Assembly: GCA_930367215.1 (NCBI GenBank) | Contig: OV884057.1 | Coordinates: 198,017,621-198,081,620 of the forward strand | Length of the DNA: 64,000 bases | Origin: Pollenia angustigena | Lineage: Eukaryota; Arthropoda; Insecta; Diptera; Polleniidae | Direction of reading: 5' to 3' | In this document: in pieces, positions 1 to 10,194 of the stretch | Numbering within the stretch: position 1 is the stretch's first letter | Layout of the letters: each line of letters starts with the position of its first letter | The notes under the pieces: model-generated | Seen by the model: only the letters and a program-made list of their open reading frames with translations | What the model was told of the DNA's origin: nothing | Database searches by the model: none | Position numbers and translations under genes: made by a program

Positions 1-59
1 ATAATTAATGTTGGCATCCTATGGGGGCTACCAATTCCCCTGCCCCTATCGAAAAAATA

Positions 60-205
60 AGTATCCTATTTTATTTTTAGGGCTCACGTGATACTACTGG
101 GAAAATTTCAGGAAAATCGGTTCAGTAGTTTAGGAGTCCATAAGCCAACAAAAAAACAAAAATTTTTCATTTTTATATATGTATATGTATATAGAAGATA
201 GATAA
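60..205 (+). repeat. Tail-like end of an unclassified transposon
   Basis: The stretch holds a phrase of the type AAAATCGGTTCAGTAGTTTA, followed by an A-rich run and a TATATGTATATAGA-type simple repeat ending in AGATAGATA. This layout resembles the 3' ends of non-LTR elements in insects, and the simple-repeat end fits a LINE tail. No coding sequence precedes it in the window, so class and left boundary are unknown. Confidence 0.35.
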
Positions 206-401
206 TATGTTACCTATTTGATATTTTAAATAAATTCTAATGTCCGTATTACGGACATTAGAAATGCCTTTAAGTTTATAAAAAAACGAAAAGTCCATGC
301 AGAACGCATAATAGGTATAAGTAAAAATACTTAAAATATCAACATAACTGATTTCAAAATAAAAAGAAAAATACTAAAATAAAATAGTTTTTAATAATTA
401 A

Positions 402-1005
402 CCCTGCCTTTACACATGCAAGTAGTGGCATGCCACTGTTGTATACATATTATCAAAGAAAATTTGTTCGAAATAGTCGAATCTCATGCCATTAACTTTT
501 GTGATTACACATGCCACTGCGAGTTCATTTTCAAAATGTCGTAGAAGCGTCAACTTGAGCAAATTTGTTTACTTCTCAAATTAAAAAAAAAGTACCAGAA
601 AACGAAAAAGAGTTACCGAGTTAATCATAGTGGCACATTTTTGGGGAAATTTTTTCATTTATTTATATTAGCATTATTTTAACGATATTAATGCTCTATT
701 ATTAACAAACTTGCTTTTATTTATGCGCGTTTTAAAAAAATTAATCATAATAATTCTTTATTAAGTTAAAACTTCAATAACAATTTGACAACAATCCAAA
801 TTAAATCCAATTAATGAATTAAATTTTTAACAGGGTAACATTGCTTATCGTTTTGACATTTAGTGGCATGCTAGTGCCAAATTTCCACTCGCATGCAATT
901 TTTGCTGCCACTGGAGCTGCCATTGCGAAAAATGTGAGTGTATTAGTAAAAAAGTGTGAGTGTATTGAGTTTTTCGAACTGGCAGTGGCATGTGTAAATG
1001 CTAGG
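402..1005. mobile_element. Non-autonomous TIR element with TAA target duplication
   Basis: The left end CCTGCCTTTACACATGC matches the inverted right end GCATGTGTAAATGCTAGG. TAA flanks both sides (399-401 and 1006-1008). The motif AGTGGCATG or its complement recurs just inside both ends, giving subterminal repeats. There is no transposase. A 3-bp TWA-type duplication is typical of PIF/Harbinger, so that superfamily is my inference. A short relative with nearly the same terminus lies at 59739-59898. Confidence 0.7.
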
Positions 1006-1008
1006 TAA

Positions 1009-1742
1009 AAATAAAATCTTTTCCTTACTAAGCTTATGGTGTATTAACATAAAGTTAGCTCAAAGCTAACTACTACCTTACCAACTTTTAGCTAACTCAC
1101 TTTAAGCTAACTAATAAGTAGCTAACTTTAAGTTAGTTGAAAAGTCATGCAGAGTCGGAAAATTGACTACTTCCTATGATATGCCAATGTTAAAATAGTC
1201 AGTTGGTTCCATTAAAAATAATCCAGGCATCAACCACAACTAGCTTGAAAAAAGTTAACTTAAAGTTAACTGAGTTGCTTGTAGGGTTATTACATATTGG
1301 TGTTAAAAAAATTTGCGCCCAGCAGCTTAGAAAGCTATTTGATCATTCTCTTGAACAAATTTTTTTTTGTTTTTTTAATAACCAGTTTTTTAAACGCTGC
1401 TATAAACTTAAAAAATGCTCTTTTTACTAAGTTGCTGCAAACGGTAAAATATGCAAAAATATGCACTAACAAATCGATGCCAAAATTCATAAAAAGCTCT
1501 AAAACTGATAAATATATTGTTTCTGCCATCATTGGTCGCACAAAGAAAAACATACAATTGCATATTTTTGAGTTCCCTGATAATCATTATGCTTTGATAA
1601 GACATTATGAGAAGGTTTAAGCGGAAAAAACGTACACAAATTATACAATTTTACTTTAAAAATCAATCATCGATTCGCGCTCATGTTTGTTAATAAACGA
1701 AATTGCCTCATATGAGGTAAGACCAATCCGCAACAGAAACTA
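1009..1742. other. No gene recognised; AGCTAACT-rich patch
   Basis: Between about 1050 and 1135 the octamer AGCTAACT or its complement AGTTAGCT occurs several times, and related GTTAACT words recur near 1250-1272. Open frames at 1203-1430 and 1297-1620 resemble no family I know and have low-complexity, AT-driven composition. I see no supported gene. Confidence 0.5.
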
Positions 1743-2021
1743 CACTGAAAACATTTTCTTCACAGATCCAATGAAATTTACATTAAAATTCAACCTATGT
1801 AACCCTTCATTGGATTAATGAAGGATTAATAAAATCAATGACAAAATTTTCATTGATTTTAAGAATCCTCATTGAAAAAATGGATAAAATAAACGTTTAC
1901 CATTAAAGTAATGAAAAATTTTCATTGATTTTACGAAACATTTCATTAATCCAATAAAGGGTTACATAGGTTGAATTTTAATGTAAATTTCATTGGATCT
2001 GTGAAGAAATTTTTTTCAGTG
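1743..2021. mobile_element. MITE, 279 bp, long TIRs, TA duplication
   Basis: The termini are CACTGAAAACATTTTC on the left and an inverted AAAATTTTTTTCAGTG-type end on the right. The arms stay nearly complementary for about 70 bases, including ATCCAATGAAATTTACATT. TA flanks both sides at 1741-1742 and 2022-2023. The centre is a further imperfect foldback built from TTTTCATTGATTTTA words. It has no coding capacity. TA duplication and CACTG termini fit a Tc1/mariner-mobilised MITE; the superfamily is inferred. Confidence 0.85.
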
Positions 2022-2023
2022 TA

Positions 2024-2518
2024 CAGACTCTATTATATCCAGAAAAATTTGCCGTTTGGTGGGGTTAACACGCTGGTGTGTTTATCGGACCTTATTTCTT
2101 CAAAAAGAAGCTGAAAATAAATTTTCTCTGTTTCTGATAGGCACAAGCTGGTGTGTAATTGTAAAACACGCTTCTTATGTTTGTAAAGCTATCCATAACA
2201 GTAAGCTGTTTTATATTATATTCAAGGAAGCTGACAAACTTTTATTACAAATTTTAAATCCTGCCTATAGCGGCGTACCTTTACTTTACTAGAACTGATG
2301 TTTCTTCTGCTTTCGGGCATTACTTTATGTTTCATGTGATATCACTCCGGCATAAGTTTCAATATTATTAATTCTTTACCTTTTTTATGTTGTAACTAGG
2401 GTGACGCCAAAATAGCTGTATTTATTTCAGATGACAGGTTATAAAACCCGAGTGTAATCTGAAGATTAATATTTGATTTCCCATACAAAATTGTTTTAAT
2501 TTAATACTTTTGAATTAA
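2024..2518. other. No gene recognised
   Basis: AT-rich sequence between the TA-flanked MITE and the hAT-like element. The open frame at 2056-2292 has no recognisable motif. I see neither a terminal repeat nor a known family here. Confidence 0.4.
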
Positions 2519-3044
2519 CTGCCTATCAGTGATGGAAAATTCAGTACTTTGGTACTATTTTCAGTACTTTTTCCTTTCAAAAATACCACGGTACCCCCAC
2601 ATCCGTTTAAGTACTACATATTTTCTTGTTATGCTTCTTTGTTTAGAAATTTATTTATTTATTTATTTAATTTATTAAATTTCAGTAACCTAAGCCTATT
2701 GGCCATAATCGGCTTACAAAATTCTACTTAATAATAGAAAACAAATTTTAAAGAAATTAAAAAATTTAAAATCAAATTGGTACATAGTACATACAACAAA
2801 AAAATAAATTATAAATTATAGTAAAAAAAAAAATTTTTAAGTAATAGAAATAAAATTTAATAATAAATTCTTAATTAAAAGGTCAATCAAATTGCACAAA
2901 AATTAAAAGCAAAACCCAACAATTCCAAAAAAAAATCTAAAATACATAAGGCTATTAATTAAAACGTCAGACAAAAGTCCTACTATGTATACCTTAGGGA
3001 TCTTACTTACGGGTTCCATTAATCAGATAGGAACAGCATTTACT

Positions 3045-4985
3045 TTAAACAGACAATGCAGAAAACTCACGATAGAGTTTAACCTTAAAAACATCAGGGG
3101 AGACATTAAATACCCTCAAAGAGCCTGGCAACTTATTATATAACCGAGCCACTCTTACACAAAATGAACGCTCCAAAACTGAACTGCTTGTTTCTGTTAG
3201 ATCTACTCTTACACACAATGAACGCTCCAAAACTGAACTGCTTATTTCTGTTAGATCTACCAAATTCAAACAAATCAACCAAATATTTAGGCGTCAGCAA
3301 CTTATATGACTTGTAAAAATGCAATAACGTCCTAAATTTAACTAAATCCTCAAATGAAAAACCAAGAAATCGTACAACATACGAAGAAACATGCCGACAT
3401 AATCTAAGAGAAAACAAATATCTTATTACCCTATTGAACACCAGCCTTATCCTTTTCAAAACATATCCCCACGTTCCCGAGTACACTTCCAAGGCATAAA
3501 GAAATAATGGCATAATAAGGCTATGAACAATCCGCCTTTTAACAAAAAAAGGCAACATTAAATCCAAGCTATACAACTTACGCAAAGAAAAGTTAACCCT
3601 AGAAACTATAGTATTCACATGGCTTTCAAAACTAAATTTTTTATCAACAATCACCCCAAGGCATTACATTTTCTCAACAAACTCAATCAAATGACCATCT
3701 AATGTAATAGAAAAAACAACCCTATCACTTTTACCAAACCTCATTGCCTTAGACTTTTTAGCATTAATAGACAGGTCGTTATTACCTATCCAATCAACCA
3801 ATAACCCAACAGTATAATCAATCATGTTCTGCAAAACATCTGAAAACTCCGCAGTACCAGTGAACAACAGCTGCACATCGTCAGCAAATGCAAATGGAAT
3901 ACACATTCTATTAGCTATGTTCCCAAAAAGATCATTAACAAACATGATAAACAGAAGAGGACCAAGAACAGAAACCTGTGGGACACCACTATAAACCGAT
4001 AGCAAACCTGAAGCAGGACCACTACTAAATACATACTGCCTTCTTTGCGATAAATAAGAAAAAATAAGCTTACAAGCCGATACAGAAAATCCATAATAAT
4101 CGTGCAGATTTCTTACCAAAATCAAATGGTTTACCCTATCAAAGGCCTTAGCCAAATCCAGCGACAATACAACACAAACTCCACCATTAGAAACATTCTT
4201 CCTAATGCTGTCCGTTAAACCCAGAAGTAAAGAAGTAGTACTTCTATTACACCTAAATCTAGACTGACAGTCATGTAACAACTGCCTATCATCAATATGC
4301 TTGACAAGTTGGATCTTAATAATATGCTCCACCATTTTTGACAAAATTGGCAAAATAGATATCGGCCTAAAATCATCACTCCCCTTATTTCCAATAGGTA
4401 TAACTTTCGCTACCTTCCACTGTATCGGAAAGCTTGACGTAGTCAAAATTGTATTTACCAAATGTAACACATAACCTCCAATAATCGGCATCAAGAGTCT
4501 AACAAACTTAAGTCTAAAACCATCAAAACCAACAGCCTGTGACTTAATCAAATTAAAAGCCTCAAACATTTCAACCAAGTTAACTGCACGAAAAGAAAAA
4601 CCATCCTGCATAAAATCAGAAAAGTCAACAATTCTATTACCGTCATCAGATTGATTAGAGAAAAAAGCAGCATTTAAATAGTCAGGATCAACATCAACAA
4701 AATCATCAACCCTACTTACAACTCCATTTTTCCTAAGAATAGACAAAAATTCCCTACCGTCCTTGCAATCAAATAATGACCCATGCGCCCTCCTCTTTAA
4801 TCTTCTAATAACTGACTTAACCTTATTTCTACACCTACAGAATAACCTCCAATTCAAATCAGTCCTATCACCCAAATATGCTCTATACGCAAGATCCCTA
4901 AAAGAAATATGATACTTTATCTCAGGCGCATTAATCCAGTCAACCACACGATTTCGAATAATCTGTCTTTTAAAATTAGTGTTTT
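3045..4985 (-). pseudogene. LINE A ORF2 remnant: reverse transcriptase and C-terminal region
   Basis: Reverse transcriptase of a non-LTR retrotransposon, whose role is target-primed cDNA synthesis. The frame from about 4947 down to 3664 holds the fingers and palm. Visible motifs are LSLDLAKAFDRVNH (first catalytic Asp), the SGVPQ turn, and FADDVQLL with both catalytic Asp residues, so the active-site residues survive. A TAA at 3664-3666 interrupts the frame, which resumes in the same phase as CLGVIVDKKFSF. The connection region contains FSLRLCRHVSSY, a signature shared with the fragment at 17845-18391. A 54-bp duplication (3151-3258) then inserts 18 codons, and the true C-terminus (ARLYNKLPGSLRVF) lies in another frame, ending at 3045. 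Start codon and endonuclease are lost by truncation. This is clearly a dead copy. The clade is uncertain between the Jockey and CR1 groups. Confidence 0.85.
3151..3258. repeat. 54-bp tandem duplication inside LINE A
   Basis: Two adjacent 54-base units (3151-3204 and 3205-3258) differ at only two positions visible by eye. The length is a multiple of three, so it repeats 18 codons (RSNRNKQFSFGAF and following). It probably arose by replication slippage after insertion, or was inherited from the source copy. Confidence 0.9.
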
Positions 4986-5008
4986 ATTTTTTTTTTAGCA
5001 TTGACAAC

Positions 5009-5376
5009 AGGGTGTGGAGTCGTCAACAAAAAGTACTAACTCCGACTCCAACCGCTGAAATTACAACTCCGACTCCTAATCTAATCTAAATGTCAAATGT
5101 ATATGACACAAGTCTTTATTTAACTTAAAACCCTTTTTTTTTAATGTGGTATCTTTTAAATGGTACAATATGGCAAGAAAAGGATTCAGTAAAAATTTCA
5201 AATCAATATTTTAAATTTTGTATCGCTAATTTCGAAGTATTTTTCTTTCGGAAATTATTATAATATTTTTATAAATTTTTTATGCCGAAAAATGTTGGAG
5301 TCGGATTCGCGAATTTCTTGTGGGTACTTCGACTCTGATTCCGGTCAAAAACCTCAATTCCGACTCCACAGGCCTG
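5009..5376. mobile_element. Small hAT-like element, 8-bp TSD TTGACAAC
   Basis: The left end AGGGTGTGGAGTCG and the inverted right end CGACTCCACAGGCCTG pair, and TTGACAAC flanks both sides (5001-5008 and 5377-5384). GACTCCGACTCC-type words repeat inside both ends. CAGGG(C)TGTGGAGTCGG termini are a well-known hAT terminus type. The left terminus appears to have lost one C. There is no transposase, so this is a non-autonomous element of about 368 bp. It lies directly beside the 5' edge of LINE A. Confidence 0.8.
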
Positions 5377-5676
5377 TTGACAACATTGCCTACACAAAAT
5401 TTATTCTTATCAAAAGTAAATATGTATGCTTGTTGGTATATTTTAATTTCAGATATCCTCATCAGAATTTTGCTGTTGAAATTTTGCCAGCTCGGTTCAT
5501 ATATGGCTGAGATAGGAGCAAAAAAAAATTATTTGTTTAAGTTTTTTTATGTTTAAGTTCTTTTCCAAAAAAAAAAAAAAAACAAATTTTGAAAAAAGTA
5601 CTAAAATGTTTAAAAAAGTACTCCTTTGCTTGGTGGTCGGTACCATCTAAATTTTTAAATTTGCCATCACTGCTGC

Positions 5677-6279
5677 GGTGGGGTGTCACAAAGCCATAGG
5701 ACATAAAACCATAATGGCTTTATGTCTCAATCCAAACGGACATAAAGCCATAATTTTGATATGGCCTTAAGTCTCATATTACTTTTAGTGGAATGGGACA
5801 TAAAGCCATTATGGTGTTATGTCCCATTTGATGTGTTGCGTTACAAATGCTTATATGGTATAACAAAGACCTGCTTCGCTTGTATAGCCGGCCTTTGGCC
5901 GGGCGGAAGGATTTTCTCCTCCATGGTATAACAAACACCGGATTCGCTTACTAAAGCTTCTCTGTATAGCCGGTATTTTGGCGGACGCAAGAATTTTCTC
6001 CTTTATGGTATAACAAGTACCGATTTCGCTAAGTAAAGCTTCTAAAATCTGTCTTGTTTCCGAACGAAGGCCGACATGAAACAACAAAGCATTTTCTACA
6101 TGAAATAGGGTGAAATACAATCATTATCAAAAATATGGCTTTATGTCTCATTTTACGGAAAAAATTTATGGCGTTAAGTCCCATTATATTGAGACTTAAT
6201 GGCATATGCCCTTATGTCTCAATGGAATGGGACTTAACGCCATATGGCTTTATGTCCTATGGCTTTGTGACACCCCACC
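5677..6279. mobile_element. 603-bp TIR element with 9-bp TSD
   Basis: Termini GGTGGGGTGTCACAAAGCC are perfect inverted repeats and extend through the following ATAGGACATAAA. The target CACTGCTGC is duplicated at 5668-5676 and 6280-6288. The duplicated word spans the right end of the hAT-like element plus part of its own TSD, which proves this insertion came later. The inner arms are built from repeats of GACATAAAGCCAT. There is no transposase. A 9-bp duplication is most like Mutator-like elements, but that class is inference only. Confidence 0.85.
5854..6085. repeat. Degenerate tandem repeat in the core of the 603-bp element
   Basis: Three imperfect units start at about 5854, 5923 and 6004, each opening with TATGGTATAACAA. 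They are followed by a TTCGCTT word, a TGTATAGCCGG word (first two units) and ATTTTCTCCT. Unit length is about 70-82 bases. They lie exactly between the inverted arms of the 9-bp-TSD element. Confidence 0.75.
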
Positions 6280-6292
6280 CACTGCTGCCTAT

Positions 6293-7001
6293 GCAAAAAC
6301 TTTAAACGCAGTAAATCAATCTTATGTGGAAAATAAATTTGGCTTTTTTCACTTAATGGCTTATAACTTTCTTATTTTTTATCTTAGTTCACAAAGTTTA
6401 CACTTAGGATTATTAAAAATTGGCCTCATAACGTTATCTCAAGTCTGACCTTTTATGTAAAAAATAGTGGATATTTTAATTGTAATGATTAACAGCAATT
6501 ATAAAAAATTTTCATTCTAAAAACATTATTGTTTGCGATTTTAAAATTTTGTATTATAAGCGAAATTTTTCTTTAATTTTGTTTTTAATAATTATTTGAG
6601 AAAAATTATTTTTTCGCCGAGTTTTTTTTAAACCTTTTTTGCTATCTTATCTCGACTTAAGATGTTTTGTCAAAATGCCACAGAAATTGATCGATATGAT
6701 CTTATTTTTAAAATCTCGATGCCGTGGAAGAGGGCTAAAGGTAGGTCCCAATTTGTTTTCGCTATCACACAAGAGTTGGTCCTATTAGCTTTTAATTTAA
6801 CCCTCCGGCTTACGCACATTGAACACATTGAACACATTGAAAGAAGGTCTGACCAGACTAATGTGTACCACGAAAGGTTAAAAAGTCAATTTGAACCCTT
6901 GCTTCTCATTTAGTTTACATTTTTGGTTAAATATGTACATAAGATTTCTAAAGTTAAAACCATATCGGGCATGATGTTGGTGTTTTATCATTATAAAAGG
7001 T
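6293..7001. other. No gene recognised; short triplicated decamer
   Basis: AT-rich spacer between two hAT-like elements. ACACATTGA-type decamers are tandemly repeated about three times at 6815-6841. The frame at 6662-6913 spans that repeat and resembles nothing known. Near 6895-6945 there is a stretch (TGCTTCTCATTTAGTTTACA) also found near 37350, so part of this is a dispersed repeat. Confidence 0.4.
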
Positions 7002-7510
7002 GTAATACGCAGGGCTGTGAGATTTCTTTTCACCTTCATCGCCAAATAGCATACTGAAAATCGCCAAAAATTTATTTTCCTAAATTTTTGGTCAAAAGAA
7101 ATTGCCAAAAATCGCCGAATAAAAGTTTTGTATAAAAAGGGTGTATTTTACCTTTATTTAAATTTTTCATATCAAACCTTATTCTATTAGTGTGTTTATA
7201 TTATAGTAGACAATCGCAAAACGCGTAACATTTGTGTTTCTGATTGAAATCGCATAATGCGTGTTCTGTAAATCGCAATCGCAAGAAGTTTTTTTATTTT
7301 TTTATTTATTTCTTTTTTCGATGTTCCGTACACAAGACTTAAGTCTTATATTGCAGTATGGAACTGAGCATATGCAAATACAATAAATAGGAAATCAGAA
7401 AAAATTCAGAAATTAAAAAATAACAAAATTGTGTGAAATTATGTTTAGTAGTTTTAAAAATAAAATTTAAAATTTAATTACGCTTTATTACATAAAGTTA
7501 GCGAAATTAA

Positions 7511-8440
7511 TTAAAACAAGTTAAAAAAAGGACAATGAGAAAAATGACAAAAAATGTAGTTCCTGAATTGACGTGCGTTACTTATTTTTTGTGATATATA
7601 GGGGATTCCGTTCCATAAACTGATTGCGTGAATAAAGAAATGGTATTTAGAAATCAGTGTTCGATGACCAAATGCTAGAAGTCTTTTACCTCTGTCAAGT
7701 GTTAAAAAGTTTAAACGTGTGTAGAGATGCTCAGGCTGATGTGTGTATATAACTTTGTGCAGAAACAGTAAAATACGCACTCTTAAGTAATCATCAAAAG
7801 TGATTCCGTAAAGCAAGGTAACGTAGGAGGAAATATGGTCATATCTCCTTAAACCATAGACGTACCGAACAATGTTACAGCTGGCAAATAATTCACAGCC
7901 ATACAATAAGATGGGTATCAAGTATGCTTTAGCAATGAGTATTCTTATTTTCATTGGAGTACAATACTGGGTTTGCCACAGATTCCTTAACATTGAAAAC
8001 GTTCGACCACATGCAAAATTAACGTGGTTAGACCATGTGAGGGTGTTGTTAAAGTATATACCAAGATTTTTGGCAGAGTTTACAATTTTAATGGACTGGT
8101 TATTTAAAGTTAGAGTAGGATTGCCGTCAAGTTTTAACGACCTTTTCTTAATAATCAAACACTTGGACTTGATAGGATTAATTGCTAGACTATTAGCGGG
8201 GGCCCACCCGTAAACAAGATCTAACTCCTGGTTTAAGGTCCTCACACATTCATCAATCACAGTGTTGCTGCAACTAATATAGAGCTAAACATCATCTGTA
8301 TACAATCCAACCCTACAATGCTCAAGCTTATCCTGAAGATCATTCACGTATAACGAAAAAAGTAATGGGCCTCAAAATTGAACCTTGCGGAACACCACGA
8401 CTTAATGGCAAAAAGCCCGAAACTGATGCAGTTGTTTCAA
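7511..8440 (-). pseudogene. LINE B RT C-terminal half
   Basis: C-terminal part of a LINE reverse transcriptase. Reading on the minus strand from about 8440, RGVPQGSIL is visible, then VNDLQDKLEHCRVGLY and TDDV, where FADDVQ is usual. A TAG follows at once in place of the usual Gln codon, then ISCSNTVIDECV. From 8260 to 7511 the frame is open and encodes the thumb/connection region: KNLGIYFNNTLTWSNHV, YGCELF and YGLRRYDHISSY. It ends in the usual W-N-x-I-P-type motif (LWNGIPYISQKI). The first catalytic Asp and the upstream RT blocks are missing. The remaining active-site motif is altered (TDD for ADD) and interrupted, so this copy cannot work. It is related to, but clearly distinct from, LINE A. 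Confidence 0.8.
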
Positions 8441-8456
8441 CATATTGATATCTATT

Positions 8457-8507
8457 GTTTGATTCCACAAATTTTTTGTTTGAATTGGAAAAATAATTTT
8501 TTCTGTG
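8457..8507 (-). mobile_element. 51-bp arm of a CACAGAAAAAATT-type MITE at a deletion junction
   Basis: On the minus strand, TA is followed by CACAGAAAAAATTATTTTTC and continues to GGAATCAAAC. This is almost identical to the left end of the TA-flanked MITE at 29440-30412. Only this one arm is present. The far arm and the LINE RT blocks that should follow are missing. The interpretation is that a MITE inserted in the LINE and a deletion then removed one MITE end together with RT sequence. Confidence 0.75.
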
Positions 8508-8558
8508 TAGAGAATCTCTGCGACTAATCGCTTGTTCTATTTCGTGAGAAAACCAGGG

Positions 8559-9467
8559 CTAATTGTGTCGATTTACAATTTTTGTTCTTAAGGGAACCGC
8601 AAGATTAAATAAATAATCTAGATTGTTTTGTAGAAATGAGAGCTGATCGTCAACAGAAATTAAATTATATGGCACGCTCCAATCAATACTAGAGAATTCT
8701 TCTTCTAACCTACTATAATCAATGTTTTTAAAGTCCCGATATCTAATAAATCGTTCACGCGAATTAAGCTGAAAATAATACAATTGGTCAAAAAGTAGCA
8801 CCTTCGCAATATCACCGACAAAGAAAAGATCAAGAAGTGTGTTGTTTGTACTTGTAAAATGTGTAGCATTATTTGTGTTTGGGTAATTAAGTCCAAGTGA
8901 AAACATGTTGTCGGTTAGATAAGGGTTTACTAAAATATTTGAATTAAAATCACCGGTAATAATGACATCCTCATAAGAGACTGTGTATGTTTCCAGAGTG
9001 TTCATAAAACTCTCCATACAAATATGATTACTGGGCCTATAAACACAACCTAAAAGTAGCTTCCTTCCCTCACAACTTACTTCCAGGAGTAAATATTCTA
9101 TAAGATTTGCAGGTCTATTGATACCAGTGACCATAACATTATCTGATTTTCCGATAACTTTAATTGCAATTCCTTTTTTCACATAAATTGCCACACCTCC
9201 ATACCCATTTCGGTCAACCCTTCTGATATTGTATCCTTGCAAAGAAACAGATGAATCAGTGAACTCAGGTTTAAACCATGTCTCAGATACACATATCATA
9301 TCAACGCCGGAGTTCTCAAAAATAAATCTAAGCTCTTCAATCTTAGGTCTCAAGCTTTGGGCATTGATGTGACAGACTCTAATACACCTCCTTTGATTAG
9401 CCAAAATTTTTATCATCGTCCCAATCGCGTCTCTAGAACGAACCCTATTATTATTCACATTGTTCAT
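8559..9467 (-). pseudogene. LINE B ORF2 N-terminus: APE-type endonuclease
   Basis: A 302-codon open frame from an ATG at 9467, ending at a TAG (plus-strand CTA at 8559-8561). Apurinic-like endonucleases of LINEs nick the target DNA to prime reverse transcription. Motifs visible in order: HINAQSLRPK (residues 33-42, catalytic Asn), SETW (61-64, catalytic Glu), GYGGVAIYVKK (88-98), YRPSN (143-147), TGDFNSN (171-177, Asp/Asn pair) and LLDLFF (211-216). The last motif, normally SDH, reads FDQ (226-228), so the catalytic His is lost. Beyond the TAG the frame goes on as PWFSHEIEQA, so the stop is a point mutation and not the natural end. The neighbour ORF1 lies 0.2 kb upstream. Family assignment is strong; an active enzyme is unlikely. 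Confidence 0.88.
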
Positions 9468-9696
9468 TGGTGTTTACTGTTAGGTAAGAAAAAGAAAATG
9501 TAACGCACGAGGAGTATATTATATTCATATTTCCCAATAATATATTAAAATTGTTAATAGAATAACTAAAGTATACAGAATTACATATAACTAACACAAT
9601 TGCCAATGTAAACATTTTAGAAAAATTAAAAAATATGGCAAAAAGTTCAATCAAGAAAAGAACAATTAATAAAGAAGCAATGAAATAATTATTATA

Positions 9697-10194
9697 TTAG
9701 GATTGCCTGTCATCAGCAACATCACGATGGTCACCAGCATTAGAAAAAGATCCGTCTGGAACACGAAATAAGTTGTTCAGATGTTCCAACTCATCAATAT
9801 GTATTGGTTGGTCATTTGCAGACAACTTGACATAAACCAAGCCACGTATAGTAAAAGCACTTTGTATGCGCTTATCCTTTTTAAGGCGAGTAGCAGCGCG
9901 TAGAATTTTAAAATTGGTAGAAGTAAGGTTTTCATTTACATAAAATTTGTTATCAGAATTTACACCAATATGTCTAAGTGTGAAGAAAAACCGCGGATTA
10001 ACTTTACGCCAGTTAGCAAGTGTTTTTAGAAAATAGCTTTTATCATAAGGTGACCAAAACTTAACAATGATTACCGCATCTCTCGAGTCCGATGCATGTT
10101 TATTATTATGATTTTGTAGCCGATAAATCGTTTTAATTGCAGGAACCGAAATATTGATTGGCGACGTAACATTGCAATAGTATTCTGAAGAGAA
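9697..10194 (-). pseudogene. LINE B ORF1 remnant with FP-like C-terminal domain
   Basis: About 165 codons are open on the minus strand without a start codon, bounded upstream by an in-frame TAG (10195-10197). The string DNKFYVNENLTSTNFKILRA, followed by a basic segment (TRLKKDKR) and FTIRGLVYVKL, matches the C-terminal part of the FP-like nucleic-acid-binding domain found in ORF1 proteins of many arthropod LINEs. ORF1 proteins bind element RNA in the ribonucleoprotein particle. Further upstream in a different frame, near 10240-10270, a CSEACSLCFRSAM stretch could be the end of an N-terminal zinc finger, which would mean an internal deletion or frameshift near 10190. The natural stop TAA is at 9697-9699. 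Confidence 0.7.

Larger units (their letters stand above)
2645..4990 (-). mobile_element. 5'-truncated Jockey/CR1-type LINE (LINE A)
   Basis: A reverse-transcriptase reading frame on the minus strand is followed by a 3' UTR ending in an (AAAT)n tail, seen on the plus strand as TTTATTTATTTATTTA near 2650-2670. The endonuclease domain and ORF1 are absent, as expected from incomplete target-primed reverse transcription. The 5' edge lies near 4985-5000; I could not fix a clear target duplication. The element sits inside the hAT-like element and is therefore younger than it. Confidence 0.8.
2527..5672. mobile_element. hAT-like element, 8-bp TSD, carrying nested insertions
   Basis: The left end is CAGTGATGGAAAA and the right end TTTGCCATCACTG. 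The duplicated target CTGCCTAT is at 2519-2526 on the left. On the right it is at 6285-6292, displaced because a later 603-bp element inserted across the junction. Subterminal AGTACT/GTACT words occur near both ends. CAGTG termini plus an 8-bp duplication are diagnostic of hAT elements. No hAT transposase survives. Most of the interior is a truncated LINE (about 2645-4990) and a smaller hAT-like insert (5009-5376). Confidence 0.85.
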
